From Epiperipatus broadwayi (Eukaryota > Onychophora > Udeonychophora > Euonychophora > Peripatidae), in NCBI GenBank assembly GCA_028023455.1, contig JAQFVV010012423.1, positions 4,756,269 through 4,820,268 of the forward strand: 64,000 nt of DNA, given 5' to 3'. Positions within the stretch are counted from its first letter, which is position 1. Every line of letters starts with the position of its first letter. The notes below the pieces were generated by a model, which saw only the letters and a program-made list of their open reading frames with translations, was not told the DNA's origin and did not search any database. A program made the position numbers and the translations under genes. Of this stretch, positions 36,100 through 48,770 are shown one piece after another.

Positions 36100-38165
36100 G
36101 TACGATGTCCTTTAAAAAGCACACTTAAAAATAGTGTTTAAACTATTCAACGAGCAGAAAATGTTTGCCAAGAATTTGACTTGTCCAATAAAGAAAAAGA
36201 AGCATATATATGTAAGCGGATTAAAAAAAAAAGTCTTCTGATAAAAAGTAGTTTCATTAAATTAGTAAAAATTATTATCTATCCATATCAGAGTAATATC
36301 AGGATTATTGCTCTATAATAAATATCATAGTCGAAAAATTAATTTCATTAAGCATTAAATAGAAAAGTGGCAAATATCATTGATGGTGATTATGTAATAA
36401 TAAAGAACAAATCAAAGATCTCCCATAGTTATTACATCTCCTGAATTTGTTCAGCATTTTAAATGAAGAGAGATCTGCAATTAAAATAATGCAATAAACA
36501 CTGATTGATATCTTTAAAAAAAGCAGATGACCAAATGGATAAATGTTGCCAGTTATATAGCAAAGATCTAATTATAAAGATACACCAGATGATTGGAAGA
36601 ATTAAATATAAATATTAATATTTAAATAAGTTCATGAGAAATATATTAATTCTATATTATGGTATTTGACTTTTCTTAGAACGACTGTAATAGATATATT
36701 AACCGCTTGGTGACGCAAAATAAAAACTTACCAGGGAAAACTTTTAATTTAATATGCTAAGCATGCTTTCAATATCTTTGTATTGACATAATAATCATAA
36801 GAATGAATGAGTGAAATTGTGGTCGAAGAATATAATATAAATATCATATAAATTATATTAAAATTGTATGCAAATATGCTTACATATGCTACTTTTTAGA
36901 GGGGGGAAGCAGGATTTCTTTTTGCTTATATCTTTATGATTATTAGCAATATGTCAAACTTCCTTTATCTTATTTTTAGCATCATTCTTTTCTAGACATA
37001 CAATCCTGGCTGATGTACACATTTGAGTGTAAGGCCAAGTTTGTTTTCGTGCTCTAGAATATGAATTTGTGGTCTGGATTGCCTTGGGCCTTTTGTACAA
37101 GTATTGGTGTTGGAAAATCTTGTTGCTAGGTTGGCATTTTTACCAAGATAATTGTAACATGTTTAAGAGAAGTTTGGACAATAACTAACTAAAAGAAAAA
37201 TCTGGATTTGAAAATACTTCTAATACAGTGGATCACATCCAAATATTGAGAGAAGTCATAGAATAGATCAATGAACATGACTTATCATTATGCTTTGGAT
37301 TTCTAGATTATCAAAAGACATTTAAATTCTATAAACATTTCTACAGTGATTAAAACAACAGATCATCAAAATATAGATCCAAGATATGCTTATATTTTGT
37401 AGAATCTTTATCAAAATGCAACAACAATGATTAGATTACATACTAATATTAAAAGATTAACATTGAGAAGGAACAGCTTTGCAAAAGGTATTTTGTGCAT
37501 TTAAATGAGAGGCAAAGGAAATAAAAGTGAATTTAAAATGTTGGAGAATCATCATATAAAAGTAAGAAAATAAGTATAAAAATAAATGCTTAGATTAATA
37601 ATCATGCCTCATAAAAAGTTAGCTGATCAAATAATTAAATTAATCATAGAATCAAATTTTGACGGAGAGGTTTTAGTAAAAATAATATATTTAAAATGAA
37701 ATATGCCTATGTGCTTAAAAAGGAAAGTTTGAATAAATGTGTTGTACCAGTTCTAACTTATAGATCTGACACTTAATGGAACAGCCAATACAGATAATTC
37801 AGAGCACTCAACAAATTAAGGAAAGATTTTATGTTAGCAGTAATAAGGGAATATTCAAAATGAATTACATGAGTGAGAGAACAAACAGATATTATTGCCA
37901 TCATTAAAAGAATTAAGAAACTCTAAATAGAGTTGGGCTGGTATATCACTAGACAAGATAATAACTAATAGACAGTTGTTGTTTATTACCTTATATCCCA
38001 AGAAATTTAATAGACATAGAAAGAGACCTTGCTGAGATGGTGGATAAAAAAAGTTTGCTGGTGTATTGGGGAAAAAAGGAAGCTAAGGGTTGGAATAAGT
38101 GGATTAAACTGGAGAGATCTATATTCTGCAATAGATGAATATTGCTAAAAATAATGATGATTATG
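36100..38165 (+). pseudogene. RTE-like LINE, decayed reverse transcriptase
   Basis: A plus-strand LINE relic recognised from scattered blocks. A LYSKDLIIKDTPDDWKN-like segment near 36550-36600 resembles the region upstream of the RT core. TVDHIQILREVIE, then LSLCFGFLDYQKTF (RT motif A region), lies at about 37215-37330, and a KIKRLTLRRNSFAKG-like block near 37440-37490. Near the end come WAGISLDKIITNRQLL (about 37935-37980), the AGHIAR-type segment of RTE C-termini, and TGEIYILQ near 38110, followed by a GAT-rich tail. Stops occur every few codons, so it is old. The stretch 36610-37190 lacks recognisable RTE sequence and may be an insertion. Confidence 0.62.
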
Positions 38166-38945
38166 AAAGACATTTAAATTATTTATCACAATGCCTGTTT
38201 CAAACTAAGACACTTTAAACTCTACAGACCTGCTTATAGACAATCATTGAAATATATATTTATAATTGTTTGGGAAAATGTTATTACTAATGTTAAATGC
38301 ACATGTAGTTAGGCCAGTGAAATATATACATAGATTAAAAAATCTTTTTCATAATAAAATCTTTCAACAAGAGTGTATTTTTTTTAATTCTGTTGAATAT
38401 CAAAATTGTAGAATAGGTCTCAGCTTAATAAATGACTGCTTTTGAAGTCTTTTCATTTAATTCTTTTATTTAAGGTAAATAAATACTATTTACTAATTTA
38501 TTTATTAATAATTGCAACAATAAAAGTTGTTAGGTCGGTCATAATGATTCTAATTTCGGTTCTTAGAGTGCATAGTGCATTTGTCTGGATCAAATTTTAT
38601 TATTGAAATGCTGTAAAAGATAAGCTTATTAATGTAGAAATATTTTTAATCAAAATTAAAAAGAAAAACAAATTAAATTAATGCTGATTTGCCGTCAATT
38701 TCTCGTCACCAGTAATGTAGAAATGGCTTGAAAACTATCGGTAGTGTGAGATCCACATTAAACATAAAGAAAATTATTATTTCATTGATAATTAATCCCC
38801 ATAGATTTATTCCTATATATATACAGAAAGGGAGGTGTAGAAAAAACAACCAAGAAATGTTAAATTTTGACATAAAAAAAAAGAAACTTAGCAATGATCT
38901 TCAAGTTTTTTTGGTAAATATTTTATTACAATGATAAATTTAAAA
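38166..38945. other. AT-rich intergenic DNA
   Basis: No coding or repeat signal recognised. Confidence 0.4.
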
Positions 38946-39103
38946 GGGATTTGAATTCAGACCTCCAAGCTCCCTACATCTATTCACTCTATATTATACA
39001 ATCAATACACATGATCACATACATATGAAAATGATAAATGGTCTCTATTGTGCATATTTTGTTCTGAGCCATCATACATCATTTGGTCCAAATCATCATT
39101 TCA

Positions 39104-39181
<78 letters not shown>

Positions 39182-39284
39182 GTGCTCAGATTGTCATACT
39201 TTAATGAACAGGCTTTAATCTGTTCTACCCTCCAACTTTTCAGCTATCCATATTTTTGAAAATCTAATGATAGAACACCCAAAG
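38946..39284 (+). repeat. Dispersed repeat R2, copy 1, with internal (AT)n expansion
   Basis: Starts GGGATTTGAATTCAGACCTC and ends near GAAAATCTAATGATAGAACA. It aligns along its length with the copies at 50767-51075, 62757-63040 and 63262-63470 in the same orientation, and inverted at 39430-39808 and 44187-44520. The consensus has a short CACATATATA seed before TCAGTGCTCAG; in this copy the seed has grown into a 74-bp (AT)n run. The first bases, read on the other strand (GAGTTCAAATCCC), resemble a pol III B box. No coding capacity; family unknown. Confidence 0.8.
39106..39179. repeat. (AT)n microsatellite inside R2
   Basis: Perfect AT dinucleotide repeat of 74 bp at the position where other R2 copies have only a short CACACATATATA stretch. 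Confidence 0.96.
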
Positions 39285-39429
39285 CTCTTATTGATGTCAA
39301 TATTATTGTCATGCACATGGTTACTCTGATCCTTCACATATAAGGCCTTAATGTTTATATTTTAAATACACAGAAGAGGAATGGCAGAATACAGGTTGAA
39401 TATGTAATATTTAAATATAAGTATATTGT

Positions 39430-39808
39430 TTATAATGGGTGACTGAGGAGTTAGAGAGTGGAGATGATTAAAGATGTCTATAAAATATGAAGATTTGCTA
39501 TATTTTTTCACATGTGTCATAGCATCAGCTGGGAAGCAAACCTGCTAACCCAGGACAACTGCTTGTAAAGCACCCATCGCTTACTTCTCAACCACCAATG
39601 CTTGACAAGATTTGCTATATTAAAATAAACTGAGCACTGATTATATGTATATGATGGCGGAGATGATAGTCTGGATCAACTGATGAGTGTTGGTTCAGCA
39701 CAAAATAAGGATATTAGAAATTATTTATATTTTTCATATGTGTTGATAGTAAAAAATAGAGTGGATAGTTTCAGGGAGCTTGATAGTCTGAGTTCAAATC
39801 CCTTTTAA
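39430..39808 (-). repeat. Dispersed repeat R2, copy 2, split by a SINE
   Basis: Inverted relative to copy 1, ending GTCTGAGTTCAAATCCCTTT at its right end. It contains ATGATAGTCTGGATCAACTG and TGAGTGTTGGTTCAGCACAA in place. The SINE at 39505-39606 interrupts it, with the target duplication lying in R2 sequence, so the SINE inserted after R2 was present. Copies 1 and 2 form a loose head-to-head inverted pair. Confidence 0.78.
39505..39606 (-). mobile_element. tRNA-Val-like SINE with perfect 15-bp target duplication
   Basis: On the minus strand, CAAGCATTGGTGGTTGAGAA begins a tRNA-like head (A box, TTTACAA anticodon-like loop, GGTTTGCTTCCCAGC B-box region). A short GATGCTATGACACATG tail and an A-rich end (left, TTTTTT on plus) follow. 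It is flanked by AAGATTTGCTATATT at 39490-39504 and 39607-39621. The duplication length and A-rich tail indicate LINE-machinery retrotransposition. Base changes in the head rule out a working tRNA. Confidence 0.9.
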
Positions 39809-40300
39809 ATTACATTAAGTTCAGTATAGACAATATACTTGTATTGAAATATTGTATAATAATAATTATAAATTACTTAACTGATAATTTGTTGTTTTAT
39901 CTTTCCATTTTCTTTCCAGATTTCAAAATTATTTTTATACATCTTGTATTTAGCATTAAGAATAATTTATTGTGCTGCTTCTAAATGACTAGAAACAATT
40001 GTATACTATAAAATTTTATTAATTTTTGTTTTATTATCTATGAATATTTTATACGTCATTTGTTTATTAATCTAATATTTACTTTCTTTTCAAAATTGTG
40101 ATTAGATATTATGATATTAAACCTAAATGAAAACATAAACCTTCTCCTAAGTAGGATTTAAATTAACATGTTTTCATTACTCTTCGAGTTTAAAAAGATG
40201 ATTTCTTCAACGTCACTTTCAACCATTATTGATTCACTGAAATATGAAAATCTTTCCAAATTTAATTCAGATTATTCATTCCCTTAGCTTCACATTACAC
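39809..40300. other. AT-rich intergenic DNA
   Basis: Nothing recognised. Confidence 0.4.
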
Positions 40301-40319
40301 CAATAAACTTATTTATTTC

Positions 40320-41110
40320 ATTTATTTATCTAACATGTGATCTTTTTCTAGATCCTTTGCAATCTCTTGGAATGCAGTTTGAGAGCTCAACTATATATAT
40401 CCTCCCTCTTAGTCCTTTCAGTCAAATCTGTGATATGTAGTTTTTTTCTCATCCAAGTATTTGTTCTCTTTTTTGTTACAATAATCTTATCTACTTCTTA
40501 CTCTTTATTATCCAATTAATTTTCCACTTCTGATTTATTTTTATTTTTTCCTCTTATCCTATTCTATTTAATAAATGCTAGTATATTAATCCCACTATTG
40601 TCATATTCTCTAATTTTGTTATGAAATCTTAAATAAAATGTCATTGTCTTTTCCTTTTCCTTTATTTTTAAATATCTTCAAACTTTGTATGCATTTTATT
40701 CCCATCCTCTTTCAAACATCCCTACACTATATGTGATGTGATATGGCTACTTCTTTATCGAAGTTAGGAATCTCTCAGCCAATATGCCCAAGAAAAATCT
40801 GTTAGCTACCCTACCTTCCCTTTCTATTCCCCACCCTAAGTTTTTCCCATGTTTTCTTCTATTCTGCTTTGTCCCATTTTCACATCATCATCTTTGTTCA
40901 CTTCATGGCCTTTATATCTATATCCCCCTTATCTTTTTCCAAACCCAATATGAAGACCAATAACCACCCTCTTTCTGTATAATTTTCCACAACTTCACTA
41001 TTTGTACTCTTTCTCCTTGTAAGCATTTACATTCTATTAGCAAATGTCTAATATTTTCTATGACTTCCTTACTTAACCTGCAGACTATATCCCCCATATT
41101 TCTCTATTTA
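40320..41110 (-). pseudogene. Possible LINE C-terminal relic in a purine-skewed block
   Basis: The plus strand is pyrimidine-rich (CCCTT, TTCC and CCTCT words), so the minus strand is purine-rich, unlike the flanks. Minus-strand translation near 41000-41090 gives MGDIVCRLSKEVIENIRHLL then IECKCLQGERVQIVKLW. This resembles the Cys/His block (C-x-x-[C], ET, H, C) ending several LINE ORF2 proteins. No reverse-transcriptase motif was found and stops are frequent. The clade cannot be assigned. Confidence 0.42.
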
Positions 41111-42080
41111 TATGTATATTCCCTTGTTTTTAACGACAACAGCGACCTCTTTATGTATTTTTAATATCAGATAATCGTTAGCATAAAAAATGTACTTCCG
41201 TTTACAAATTCATTATAAATTATTTTCTTAGCATCCTTTGTATTAAAAATTAAAGTTATTAGTATTAATTTTAAGGTGTCATTCCTCATTAAGTTATGTT
41301 AGAATTATAATAGTAAATAAAGCCGCTTTGGAGACATTTGCTTTCAATTACAAAGCAGAAGTGATTCTTCACAGTAGTTTAAATTTGAGAATTTTGACAG
41401 CCTTTTTCCAATTAAAGTTTTCTATTTGACGTGCGTTGACTTCTGTCAAATTTATTTTTTGCTTGAAGAAAGATTATTATTAAACTACCACCGTATAGAA
41501 AAAAAAATTGGCACTGTGGTCAATAAATCATGAAACATAAATGAAAATCCTGATGAGGAACAAACATGAATTTAATTAGTTCTCAGTATGACCTCTTGTG
41601 GCTGACTTTCTTAAACTTGTGGACAAATTGACTCTTCTTTGAAATTAGCCTAATTATTATAATAAAATGCACTGATTTTCTCAAGAGAAAAAAAAATTAT
41701 AAAGTTGATTTTATTTTTATTTAAAACGAAAGACTAGCTTTCAGAAGTAATAAATGTTATACTTTAAAAAAAAAAAAAAGAAAGATAGAAACGGCTTATT
41801 AAAGTTTATTATATAATTTCAAATATTGAAATGCAAAGGGGGGGGTGTACGAAAGATATCATATATTACTGATATGGTAATAAGCCAATAGTAATCAATT
41901 GGATATTGCCTTCAGCCATTTTTGAGCAGAAAGCTAAACACACACACACACACATGTATATATATATATGGTTATACTTTTTTAAAGGCACACAATAACT
42001 AAAATCGTAAAAATATAATTTTTTTGTTGTATTATAAATGAAATTTATATAATTTAAATTTTGTTTTTATTATAAATGAC
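41111..42080. other. AT-rich intergenic DNA
   Basis: No gene recognised. Holds poly-A and G runs near 41767-41850 and a (CA)n(TA)n patch at 41939-41970. Confidence 0.4.
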
Positions 42081-42082
42081 AT

Positions 42083-42160
42083 AATGCAGGCTGTTTAACC
42101 GTGGTAGAATCACGGATTCGAGTTCACGATTCCAGGATCGTTTCTCAACTGAATAATGTA
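42083..42160 (+). mobile_element. Possible degenerate tRNA-like sequence
   Basis: GCAGGCTGTTTAACCGTGGT followed by AGAATCACGGATTCGAGTTC contains an A-box-like and a B-box-like word, and is followed by an AT-rich tail and a poly-A/poly-G run. The CGTG/CACG hairpin hints at an arm, but no complete cloverleaf was drawn. Unrelated to the tRNA-Val-like SINE family. Confidence 0.3.
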
Positions 42161-43614
42161 TATTTTTTTTTATTAAAAAAAAAAAAAGGGGGGGGGGGTA
42201 ATTCAATCAGCTGAATAGAACTTTTACGAGCAACCTCACACTAGTATTCTCAAATATCATATGGTATCGTGAGCAACTTACCATAAAATTATTTTTTTAT
42301 TTGATAACTTTCATATTGGTTATTAATTTGCCTATGTACTATGATTTTCATTTTTCAAGTATAATTATATATATATTTTAAAAAAGACAAAAATAGTATT
42401 TTATCAAAAGTAATTTTGCCCTATTAGTTTTTTTGTTTTTGTAATTATATATATCATTATTTATTCGAAATATTAATATAAATTTTTACTTTAATATCAT
42501 TTCATTTCAATCATTGTTTGTTAACTTCTGTTTACTGTTTTACTGGAAAACAAAATTATAACCTAGATATATTGTGTAGCTGCTTCTAAGAAACGGGAAG
42601 AAAATAGTCAACGTCAAGAGAAATCTTTCCAATATTCTATTATATAAATTATAATTTAATGAATTCTAAGTTAACTATTATTATTTGGTTACTTCCAAAA
42701 ATTACAAAAAATATATTGATATACTTATACTTTGTATCTTCACAAAAATATTTTTCCTATTGAAAGATGTCGGTGTTATGCCAGATATGTAAGATACCCC
42801 GCTCCTCGACAAAAAACATTGATTCTATACGCATGCATATACACGCACAGCTATCAGTAAAAATCAGATTGATCTAGTTAGCTTTGCAACATTGGCAGTC
42901 AGATCTTATAAACAAAGGCTTAATTGTTTTATTCTTATAAACAAAGATTTAATTGTTTTAGTTGTATTAAAAGGATTGTCAATATCTAACAAATAATGTA
43001 CAAGGTAGAGCAAACTATTACTTGAGAAAACTGGATATCTCATATCGAATAGTGATAATTTGAACTGGAATATGAACTATTAAGATTAAATTTATCTTGA
43101 CAGTTTGGTAAACGCTCATGGAAGATTATAATGTCATAGTAAAAGCTATTTGTAAAGCTTTATTTCCATTTGTATATTAAAAATATGATCAATCTGTTCT
43201 GGAGAATGTGTTCTTAAAGCATTCTAAAACAGCATTAAAATCAAGTAACTGAATAAAATGGTATATATAATCTAAAATTAGTGGTAGTGAATCACTTTCA
43301 TACATACTATTATAGGATGATATAATTTATTTAGTCCACTATAAACAAACAAAAATATAAACATCAGATGATAAGTATAGAGTTTTGTCTGGTTTTTTTT
43401 TTCAAACAAAAATATGTAAGTAACTAAAGAGTTATATATACTATATCCATATAATGCAATACTATAATTATGTAGATAATTTGTATATCTTTGTATATTC
43501 ATATTTCTGAGGATTATTGGACAGTTAAAATTGACACTTCACTAAAGGATTTTGTATTTAATGTATACAGAAGTGTTCCACTGTCCTTATTCTTTATATC
43601 AGATTTAATATAGC
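42161..43614. other. AT-rich intergenic DNA
   Basis: Contains an A(13)G(10) homopolymer junction at about 42176-42200. No supported gene; a minus-strand open frame near 43278-43502 is Tyr/Asn/Ile-rich without motifs. Confidence 0.4.
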
Positions 43615-43629
43615 AAAAGCAGAAAAGAT

Positions 43630-43741
43630 GTCAGCGTTGTTAGCCAAGAGGTCAGTGCAGCCACCTTGTAAGCAAGCAGTTGGTTTCAGATGGTTGTTGC
43701 GGGTTCCACTCCTGGCCGATACTATGGTCATATGAAAAAAG
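43630..43741 (+). mobile_element. tRNA-Val-like SINE with perfect 15-bp target duplication
   Basis: Plus-strand copy, GTCAGCGTTGTTAGCCAAGA then GGTCAGTGCAGCCACCTTGT, ending in GCCGATACTATGGTCATATG and an A-rich tail. AAAAGCAGAAAAGAT flanks it at 43615-43629 and 43742-43756. Extra bases (TTTCAGATGGTTG) sit between the anticodon and T-arm regions compared with other copies. The intact duplication suggests a fairly recent insertion. Confidence 0.9.
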
Positions 43742-43756
43742 AAAAGCAGAAAAGAT

Positions 43757-44186
43757 AATAAAAAAGAGAAGATATTTCAAATTAGGATTGTTTTGTATCA
43801 ATAAGAATAATAATTCATTTTTTTTACAAATTATAAGAAAATAAAAAATATATATAGTTATGATTTATGTGAAGCATATTTGTAATTTAGGTGGATAGCA
43901 GCAATTTTTTTTTGAAACACTGAAAGTTTTGAATGTATCATTATCATCACTGACATAAATTGCTCAAGTTGGATATCAAAAATGAGAATACTTGTGAACT
44001 CAGTTTAATAATCAAAAAGATATCTCTAACAAGAAAAATGAAATTATTGATTTCACATTATTATAAATGTTTAGTTAATAATAAAATGTATAATATTGAT
44101 TGATAATAAAAAAATTATGTAAACCAATTATATATTTTTTTCTATACAGTACAGGTTTTTTTCATACCTGCATTCCAATATGTTAT
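43757..44186. other. AT-rich intergenic DNA
   Basis: Nothing recognised. Confidence 0.4.
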
Positions 44187-44520
44187 ATATAGGGTGTTTG
44201 AACTCAGACTTTCACTAATGTGGGTTTTGAGCATTCCATCATCAGATTTTCAATGAAATTAATGGCTGAAAAGTTGTGGGGTGGAGTGGCTTGAAGAGTG
44301 TTCATTAAATTATGAAGATTGGCTATCTTAATATAAGTTGAGCATTGATTGTGTATGTGTGTGGAGATAATCTGGACCAACTGATTAGGGCTGGTCTAGT
44401 ACAAAATATGTATATTGATGATTATTTGTCTTTTCAACATGTATGTGATGAAGTGTATCAGCAGTAATAGCTAGCATGAAGAGTTGAGGGTCATATAAAC
44501 CAATTATATGATTATTAGAT
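44187..44520 (-). repeat. Dispersed repeat R2, copy 3
   Basis: Inverted copy: GGGTTTTGAGCATTCCATCA and CAGATTTTCAATGAAATTAA at its left, GATAATCTGGACCAACTGAT in the middle. Its right end has become a tandem duplication (next entry). Confidence 0.75.
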
Positions 44521-44631
44521 ATATTGGTGACTATTTGTCTTTTTGACATGTGTGTGATCAAGTGTATCAGCAGTATGAGAAAGCATGGAGAGTTGAGGAT
44601 CATGTAAACCAATTATATGATTATTAGATAT
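44413..44631. repeat. ~109-bp tandem duplication at the end of R2 copy 3
   Basis: Two adjacent blocks match at a 109-bp offset. Both contain AAACCAATTATATGATTATT and AGTGTATCAGCAGTA and differ by about ten substitutions. Confidence 0.88.
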
Positions 44632-44639
44632 ACTATAAC

Positions 44640-46524
44640 AGCAAAAGATGTATGTATTAGATATTATTTGTCATAAATTTAACACATTACATTTCAGACT
44701 TGGATCAGTCTTATATTTTGAAATATTTTGAGGCATTGTGATGCTGCTGTTATTGTTTCAGCTTTTCTTTGCTATTTTGTGGTTATTTATAACATTAGTT
44801 TGCCAGTTTGTATTTTTTTTTTTGGTGTGTAAAAATTGGAACTATAATTATTAGTTTTAAAAAAATCTGAAGATATTAGTATTGTACACATATCATGCAA
44901 ATATCATGCAAATTTCCAAATTCAAATGAAGACATCAATACCCTGATTAGTTATATCATAATACAAAAATGCAACCACATCACTGACTGGTGAATTATTT
45001 GGCCTTAGGTTTTTGAAAGCATGAAGTGATGAGTTTTTTGAAAATGTCTTTTTTTTTTTTTTTTTTGCATTTCAAAAAGAAAAATTGAAATTTTCAATAA
45101 TATATTTACACATTTAAGTTTATTCATGCAACATATTTGTAAAATATTTATTTTAAATTAATATTGTAATTAGATTTTATTTGAAAATATTTCGGTTATA
45201 AATACTGCCAGTGAAATTTTAATAATAATAAGTACAATTTTAAATTTTAAAATATACTTTCATTGTTTTATAATGTCTTGATTAAAATTCATTTTCATTT
45301 TAAAAATAGAATTCAAATAAGAAATATTTCATTCAATATTTTTTTATGAAGAGGCAAGGTCACAATCCAATATGGAAAGAACACATTCACTTTTGTAATT
45401 TAGTTTTCTGTATTTAAAAGTAGAGTATCTTTAGTTTGTAAGCTTATATTTGTAATAAATAACATAAAGTTATCAGTATATGGCATAGAATAATGGTTTA
45501 ATTATAAAAATAAAATGTGGCAAATATGATCAAATTTGTCACAATGGACTTTCAGATAAGTCTGGGAGAAATTAGGCTTGAATAAATTAACAACTTGTAG
45601 AAAAATTTTAAGATATTATAATAAATCATATTTAAAAAATAACAAGTAATAGCAAACTATCACTAATAATGGTTCAGTTTAAGTTGTTCATATTATTCTA
45701 TTATCTAGTCATCCAGAACCTGCTTTCAAAAATCTAGATTATGAATCGTTAAATGCATAATTAAATGATTCAAATTTATTAATGCATTTTGGTCTTAATA
45801 GTATTTTATTGTAGCTTTTAGCATAAATTTTAATATTTTATTCAATTATGATTTAATGGTTTTTAATATTGAATGTCAATTTAAAATAAAAAAATATTCA
45901 GAATTAAATTCATTAGAAGACACCTAAGACTAGGACTGCAATAGTCAGAGACACATTCAAAATCTCTGGAAATATTTAAATAAGGCATTAAATTAGAAAA
46001 GAGATTTTCAGTCTTGTAATGTGAAATATGGATATTTAAAAAGAACTTTAGAAAAATAGAAGCAATAAATGTAGATGAGGAAAGCATCAAATTAAACCAA
46101 ACTGAAAGGTAAAAAATTAAAAAATATTAAGTAGTTCAGAAACTAAAAGACAGTGAAACCAATTGTAAAAAAAATAATATTAGATTTCAGTAGTAATTGC
46201 AAATATTGTTGTTAAAATGTAACATTGATAACATTTGCTTAAAAAAAATCATTATAAAAATGGTTCATTAACATAAAACTTGATATATCTTTTTAAATAA
46301 TATGAACAACATCTGCAAAAGATTATAGCATTCATTTTATAAACATGATATCATAAGGAAAAGTTAATATCAAAAATGTCTAAAATCTACATAAAATTTA
46401 TAAAATGGCATAATATATTTTAATAATTTAACAGAGGGTAAAAAAGTATTTGATGATAGCAGGAAATTATGCATCAACATGAATTTTATGAAAATAATGA
46501 GTGTTATCTGTCACTTATAGTTTA
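44640..46524. other. AT-rich intergenic DNA
   Basis: No gene or recognised repeat; a poly-T tract lies near 45050-45066. Confidence 0.4.
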
Positions 46525-47560
46525 ACCCTCCTGCATTCTGCTAATATTCTGACAGATTTCTTTGTTCTCACTAAATTTAAGCTTTCAAATTTCATTTTGA
46601 TATTAACCCATTTTTATTTACCAGAATATAATAAATTTGACCTCATTCATTAGATATTTTTGTTTAGTAATTAAATAAATTTTAAAAAAATTACATTTGA
46701 TTTTTGAATTTCTTTTAAAAATTAGATTTTAATCAAAATGAAATGCTGTCATGTGATCAAATTTCAGATGGAGCTGATTCAGTTTGCAAAATAAACAAAA
46801 TCTTTTTTGTTTGCTGTTTGTTTTAAAAATCTGAACAAATTATTTTTAATAACTATTAAATTTATCAATTTATGTGTTAAAAGTTTAAAAAAATTTTGTA
46901 ATTTTTACAATATCAAAAATATAACAATTTGCTGAGTAACCTCACTTCTAGACAGCTGTGTTTCCCTTGACCATGATCTCTATAATAACAATATTCAAAG
47001 GAATAATTTTATATTTAAAAATAAAACATTTCTTTAAAAAATAAATATATAATAAAACTTATTTTTGATTTCTAATAATTATTACACAATTACAATACAA
47101 ATATAATCATAAACTTCCTTTAAAAAATCAAGTTTTTAGACCATCTTAATATTTTCTTGACCATCGTAATATTTTCTTGAAGTAATCTTGCAAAGTTTGA
47201 GATTTATGAATATATAAAGATATCCATCATTGCAGAGCTTGAACTACTTTGAAGAACTACATATTCAATTTTCCTGTATTTAAAATATTAGAAAATAAAT
47301 ATACATGAATTTTACAGCTATAAAAATAAGCTTTGTAAAATTTTCAGCAGAGGGCAAAAAATGCAAATTTAATTTTTAGAAATCTCAGGCATAGCTCCAA
47401 CATCTCACAATAAGATCCAGTTAAAGCAAAAATATCTACCAAATGAGGTCAAATTTATGATATTCTAATAAATAATAATGATTTAATAATAAAGTGAAAG
47501 TTGAAAGCTTAAAGCAAGTGAGAACAAATAAATCTGTCAGAATGTCAGAGAATTAAATAT
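46525..47560. mobile_element. ~1-kb element with long inverted ends
   Basis: The left arm (about 46530-46685) is matched in inverted orientation by about 47430-47555. Shared words are ATTCTGACAGATTT, TTGTTCTCAC, TTTAAGCTTTCAA, TAAATTTGACCTCATT and AGATATTTTTG. The arms are about 125-155 bp and moderately diverged; the ~750-bp interior has no coding signal. It resembles a non-autonomous DNA transposon or foldback element. The outer ends and target duplication are unclear. Confidence 0.72.
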
Positions 47561-48235
47561 GGTTTATTTTTAAGTTCAGAAAACTTTGAAAAGCAACCTA
47601 ATTTTAAAAATTATAATGATGATGATTTCAATTACACAAAAAATATTTCTGAAATTTTATAAAGCCATTACAGTATATTAGTTATTTAAACTTTTAAAGT
47701 ATGTAAAATATATTTCATCACCTTTCAAACATAGATAAATAGTTTTCTATTACTCTTATAACATTTAGTTTTATTTTTTATTTTTTGGTAAAGAGTTATT
47801 TCTATCAGAATTAGTGATTTAAATAGTGATAGTAATATCACACATATAGATAAAATAAATAAAAGCTAATAAAAATGATTTTTTTAAAAATAATTCTGCA
47901 TACACACTCTAACTATTCTTATTTGAATAATATACCAAGAATGAAAATTCTTAAACACTAACTCCCTAATAGCTGATTAACCTCTGATCTTTTTGTAGAA
48001 TTATGGGAGAAACTTTTTCTTACATTCATCTATTTAAAAGACGCTTATCTTTTTTTTTACATACTTCTATACCTGTTCACAAAAAAATATACCATGATCA
48101 AAGTAAAAAGAGATTATCAATAAGTATTAAATACTGAAATGAAATAAGCATCAATATTTTATTTCATTTTTTGCATTTTATTTATGCAATAATTTACTAA
48201 ACAGTTGTGGTAGTTTAAGCATATAATAATATAAC

Positions 48236-48283
<48 letters not shown>

Positions 48284-48295
48284 TAAAATAAAATC
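47561..48295. other. AT-rich intergenic DNA
   Basis: No gene recognised. Ends in a (TA)n tract at 48239-48280, directly left of the next hammerhead-family repeat. Confidence 0.4.
48239..48280. repeat. (TA)n microsatellite
   Basis: Perfect TA run of about 40 bp abutting array C. Confidence 0.95.
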
Positions 48296-48398
48296 GTCAT
48301 GCATCCCATGACTTAACTTAATAAGCTTGTATTACAAAATAAAATAATGAGCTTTCTAATTAACAATAGCTCTTAACAAGCTTTTCAGAATATCCCTA

Positions 48399-48438
48399 AC
48401 CCCAGATCAGTTTCTGCTTCTGGATTCTCCAATGAGGT
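48399..48438 (-). ncRNA. Decayed hammerhead C1
   Basis: Stem I ACCUCA/UGGGGU is fully paired (one G-U) and GAAA is present. The first core reads UUGGAGA instead of CUGANGA, with two conserved bases changed, so it should be inactive. Confidence 0.55.
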
Positions 48439-48770
48439 GCTAGGAAATTAAAACATTAGATTCAAAATACCAGGTCAAGCCCAGTACTTTATCTAATGGT
48501 TAACTATTAAGTAGAAAATCTGAAATTTTTAGACATCCATGTGCCTTCAATTCTAGATATCTAACTTAAATAGCTATATGGGACTGAAGTAAGTTCAGAT
48601 ACACCATATATTAATAGCTTTAGCAATATAAAATCACCAAATCCTTAATAGCAAAAAATATAATTGCAATGAAATCAAGTCATATATCACATGACTTAAC
48701 AAATTTGTATTACAAATATTATCTAATGAACTTGCCAATAGCTCTTAATAAGCTTTTCAGAATATTCCTA

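Noticed and set aside
43150-43290. Minus-strand DFNAVLECFKNTF peptide suggesting a LINE endonuclease
   Set aside because: Only one short word fits; neighbouring endonuclease motifs are absent, so it is likely coincidence.
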